From contig NZ_FXWM01000001.1 in assembly GCF_900177675.1 (NCBI RefSeq), positions 5,837,001 to 5,901,000 of the forward strand: a stretch of DNA of 64,000 nt, read 5' to 3'. Source of the DNA: Bacillus sp. OV166. Lineage in GTDB: Bacteria > Bacillota > Bacilli > Bacillales > Cytobacillaceae. Shown in pieces: positions 62,091-64,000 of the stretch. The translations under genes and the position numbers were made by a program. The stretch's first letter is position 1. The number at the start of each line of letters is the position of its first letter. A model generated the notes under the pieces. That model saw only the letters and a program-made list of their open reading frames with translations, had not been told where the DNA came from and did not search any database.

Positions 62091-62162
62091 GATTCCCGCG
62101 GACTTTCAACATAATTCCGCTGAAATCTGATTGAATTCCGCGGACTTTCACATTAATTCCGC
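62091..62162. repeat. Two copies of a 30-bp intergenic repeat
   Basis: 62091-62120 and 62133-62162 share CCGCGGACTTTCA and end ATAATTCCGC / TTAATTCCGC. They lie in the iolA-iolD gap. Confidence 0.7.
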
Positions 62163-62202
62163 CAAGTACACAAATCCACTAGGCTAGAACTCTTTTATTC
62201 TA

Positions 62203-62238
62203 TAAAAAAAGGGATGCAGCATGGACTGTCTCCATCCC
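62203..62238 (-). terminator. Terminator-like hairpin after iolA
   Basis: GGGATGG / CATCCC arms with T7 on the minus strand. It may lower expression of iolDEB relative to iolA, or iolDEB may have a separate promoter. Confidence 0.65.
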
Positions 62239-62262
62239 ACCACTTCCCTTTTATTTCTAGAA

Positions 62263-63726
62263 TTATTTTACATATCGAGCTGTAAGCATTTTCTTTCTTG
62301 TGTAGAATTCAACTCCATCCGTTCCATTCGCATGCAGATCCCCGTAGAACGAATCCTTATAGCCTGAGAACGGGAAGAACGCCATTGGAGCTGGAACACC
62401 CACATTAACACCAAGCATACCTGCATCGATGGTTTCACGGAATTGACGGACAGCTGATGCGCTGTCTGTATAGATGCAGGCTCCATTTGCGAATGGCGAT
62501 GCATTTGCAAAATCTACTGCTTCTGTCAAATCTTGAACGCGGACAATGGATAGTACTGGTGCAAAAACTTCATCCTGCCAGATTTTCATTTCTTGGGTCA
62601 CGTGATCGAAGATAGTTGGCCCAACAAAGTAGCCTTCTCCTTTTACTGCATCGTCTTCACGACCGTCACGGACAAGTGTTGCCCCTTGCTCAACTCCTGA
62701 TTCAATATAACCAAGGGTACGTTCTTTGTGAGATTCACGAATAACCGGTCCAAGGAAGACTCCTTCATCAAGTCCATTTCCGATTACAATCTCATCGGCA
62801 GCCATCTTTAGTTTCGCAAGCAACTCATCAGCGATAGACTCCTCGACTGTCACAACAGCAGCCGCCATACAGCGCTCACCTGCTGAACCGAAAGCAGCAC
62901 TAGTAATTTCTTTTGCTGCTACATCCAGATTGGCATCTTTTAATACGATCGAGTGATTTTTTGCACCAGCAAGTGCCTGAACACGTTTTAAGTTAGCTGT
63001 ACCAGTTTTGTATACATATTCTGCAACCGGCTGTGAACCGACGAACGAAATCGCTTTAACAAGCTTATGTTCAAGAAGGCCATTTACCACATCATGTGCA
63101 CCATTTACGATATTCAATACACCTTTTGGAAGCCCTGCTTCTTCAAACAATTCTGCAAGACGGGCTGCAAGAATCGGTGTTCGCTCTGATGGCTTTAATA
63201 CGAATGTATTTCCACAAGCAATCGCTAGCGGGAACATCCAGCAAGGAACCATCATTGGAAAGTTAAACGGCGTAATACCGCCAACAACACCAATCGGATA
63301 ACGGTACATACCGGATTCGATATTGGTTGCAATATCAGGAAGCTGTTTACCCATCATTAATGTCGGTGCACCTGCAGCAAATTCCACACATTCAATACCG
63401 CGAAGGACTTCACCATAGGCTTCTGAATAGCTTTTTCCATTTTCCTTTGTAACGAGCTTTGCCAATTCATCCCAGTTGTCCACAAGAAGCTGCTGGTATT
63501 TGAAAAGAATACGTGCACGTTTTGGAACCGAAACTTGAGACCATGTTTTAAATGCTTCATTTGCTGCCTGAACAGCATGATCAACTTCTTCTTTTGTGGA
63601 AAGTGGTACGATAGAAAGCTCTTCTCCCGTTGCGGGATTATAAACTACCTCTATTTTTTCTGATGTTGACTCTACCCATTCTCCGCCAATATAGTTTTTT
63701 AAAGTTTTTACTCTAGTCACTGTCAT
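62263..63726 (-). CDS. iolA: Methylmalonate-semialdehyde dehydrogenase
   Basis: 487 residues from ATG 63726; GAAAGGA upstream. CoA-dependent oxidation of malonate semialdehyde to acetyl-CoA in the last step of inositol breakdown. Catalytic Cys in [13 protein letters not shown]; the general-base Glu of other ALDHs is replaced ([13 protein letters not shown]), as expected for this family. Between iolC and iolD. Confidence 0.96.
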   Translation of the reverse strand: MTVTRVKTLKNYIGGEWVESTSEKIEVVYNPATGEELSIVPLSTKEEVDHAVQAANEAFKTWSQVSVPKRARILFKYQQLLVDNWDELAKLVTKENGKSYSEAYGEVLRGIECVEFAAGAPTLMMGKQLPDIATNIESGMYRYPIGVVGGITPFNFPMMVPCWMFPLAIACGNTFVLKPSERTPILAARLAELFEEAGLPKGVLNIVNGAHDVVNGLLEHKLVKAISFVGSQPVAEYVYKTGTANLKRVQALAGAKNHSIVLKDANLDVAAKEITSAAFGSAGERCMAAAVVTVEESIADELLAKLKMAADEIVIGNGLDEGVFLGPVIRESHKERTLGYIESGVEQGATLVRDGREDDAVKGEGYFVGPTIFDHVTQEMKIWQDEVFAPVLSIVRVQDLTEAVDFANASPFANGACIYTDSASAVRQFRETIDAGMLGVNVGVPAPMAFFPFSGYKDSFYGDLHANGTDGVEFYTRKKMLTARYVK

Positions 63727-63769
63727 CTGAGAATCATCCTTTCTATTTAAAAATCTATTAATCTCACTT

Positions 63770-64000
63770 TTAAGCAAGTTCATAAATTGCTGTATCCATA
63801 TGATTTAGAAGTTCTTCCAGTGATGGCATCGCATCTGAGCAGCTATGACGTGAAATGACAATCGATGCTGAGGCGCTTCCCATTTTCATCGCTTCTGATA
63901 CGTCTTGCCCATTCATGAGTCCGTATATGAATGCTGATGCGTAGGAGTCCCCTGCACCGAAAGTTTTCAAAACGTTTGTCCGGAAAATACCGCTTCGGTG
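63770..64000 (-). CDS. iolC: 5-dehydro-2-deoxygluconokinase, C-terminal part
   Basis: The frame is open to the window end, so only the C-terminus is seen. PfkB-family active-site motif [18 protein letters not shown] with the catalytic Asp, followed by [20 protein letters not shown] as in IolC. Phosphorylates 2-deoxy-5-keto-gluconate. Runs into iolA with a 43-bp gap; gene order C-A-D-E-B. Confidence 0.93.
   Translation of the reverse strand, partial: HRSGIFRTNVLKTFGAGDSYASAFIYGLMNGQDVSEAMKMGSASASIVISRHSCSDAMPSLEELLNHMDTAIYELA

Noticed and set aside
1-64000. Prophage, integrative element or insertion sequence
   Set aside because: No integrase, transposase, phage structural or conjugation gene was recognised; only small non-coding repeats are present.
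1-64000. tRNA or rRNA genes
   Set aside because: No cloverleaf or rRNA-like conserved stretch was noticed on either strand; small tRNAs are hard to exclude fully by eye.

Overview
The window looks like chromosomal DNA of an aerobic, endospore-forming member of the Bacillaceae (Bacillus/Neobacillus-like; the genus cannot be fixed from sequence alone). Reasons: strong AAGGAGG-type ribosome binding sites with TTG and GTG starts; low-GC intergenic DNA; sporulation genes (CwlC-type amidases, a GerPF-like remnant, Spo0E-like, SinI-like and YjcZ-like small proteins); preQ1 and SAM riboswitches; and a myo-inositol (iol) operon. No rRNA, tRNA, transposase, phage gene or CRISPR array was recognised.

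Layout. 1-6.2 kb: truncated GGDEF protein, purine permease, two tandem paralogous cell-wall amidases (the second also carries a glucosaminidase domain), VanZ-like protein. 6.3-13.2 kb: small and hypothetical genes, queF under a preQ1 riboswitch, EamA transporter, SinI-like antirepressor, DoxX protein, a frameshifted gerPF-like gene, and a secreted NlpC/P60 hydrolase with a repetitive linker. 13.4-16.2 kb: metNPQ methionine importer behind an S-box. 16.4-21.6 kb: two-component system plus three-gene ABC exporter, resembling LnrJKLMN (linearmycin resistance). 21.7-27.3 kb: His/Gly-rich protein, Spo0E-like protein, lipoprotein, Nudix and OsmC enzymes, and an array of twelve hairpin units at an exact 52-bp period (25.39-26.02 kb).

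27.4-40.7 kb: an aromatic-acid catabolic cluster. A ten-gene minus-strand run (cupin, extradiol-type dioxygenase, SDR, ThDP decarboxylase, aldehyde dehydrogenase, aspartate-dehydrogenase-like protein, ring-hydroxylating dioxygenase alpha and beta, diol dehydrogenase-like SDR, double VOC protein) is followed upstream by an MFS importer, an IclR regulator and an alpha/beta hydrolase. Five copies of a 16-bp palindrome (GTTTTATATATAAAAC type) precede the cupin, MFS and hydrolase genes and are probably the IclR operators. Two genes, the Rieske alpha subunit and the hydrolase, appear broken, so the pathway may be decaying or the assembly may contain errors.

40.8-56.9 kb: a metal and redox island: DUF421 and SPFH proteins, HupE-like, secreted PHP phosphoesterase, ZIP transporter, CopC/CopD, then divergently a Tat-exported two-domain multicopper oxidase, a ZIP transporter with an extracytoplasmic N-terminal domain and TatA; DoxX/DsbA with a BlaI/M56 regulatory pair sharing an inverted-repeat operator; a CDF exporter; and an arsR-aquaglyceroporin-arsC arsenic operon.

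57-64 kb: a GC-rich dispersed repeat and two gene remnants (EAL phosphodiesterase C-terminus, mannose-6-phosphate isomerase C-terminus), then iolC-iolA-iolD-iolE-iolB, with iolC running off the end of the window. Intergenic DNA throughout carries a dispersed GGTGTCAGGCACC motif that in two places supplies a gene's last codons and stop.
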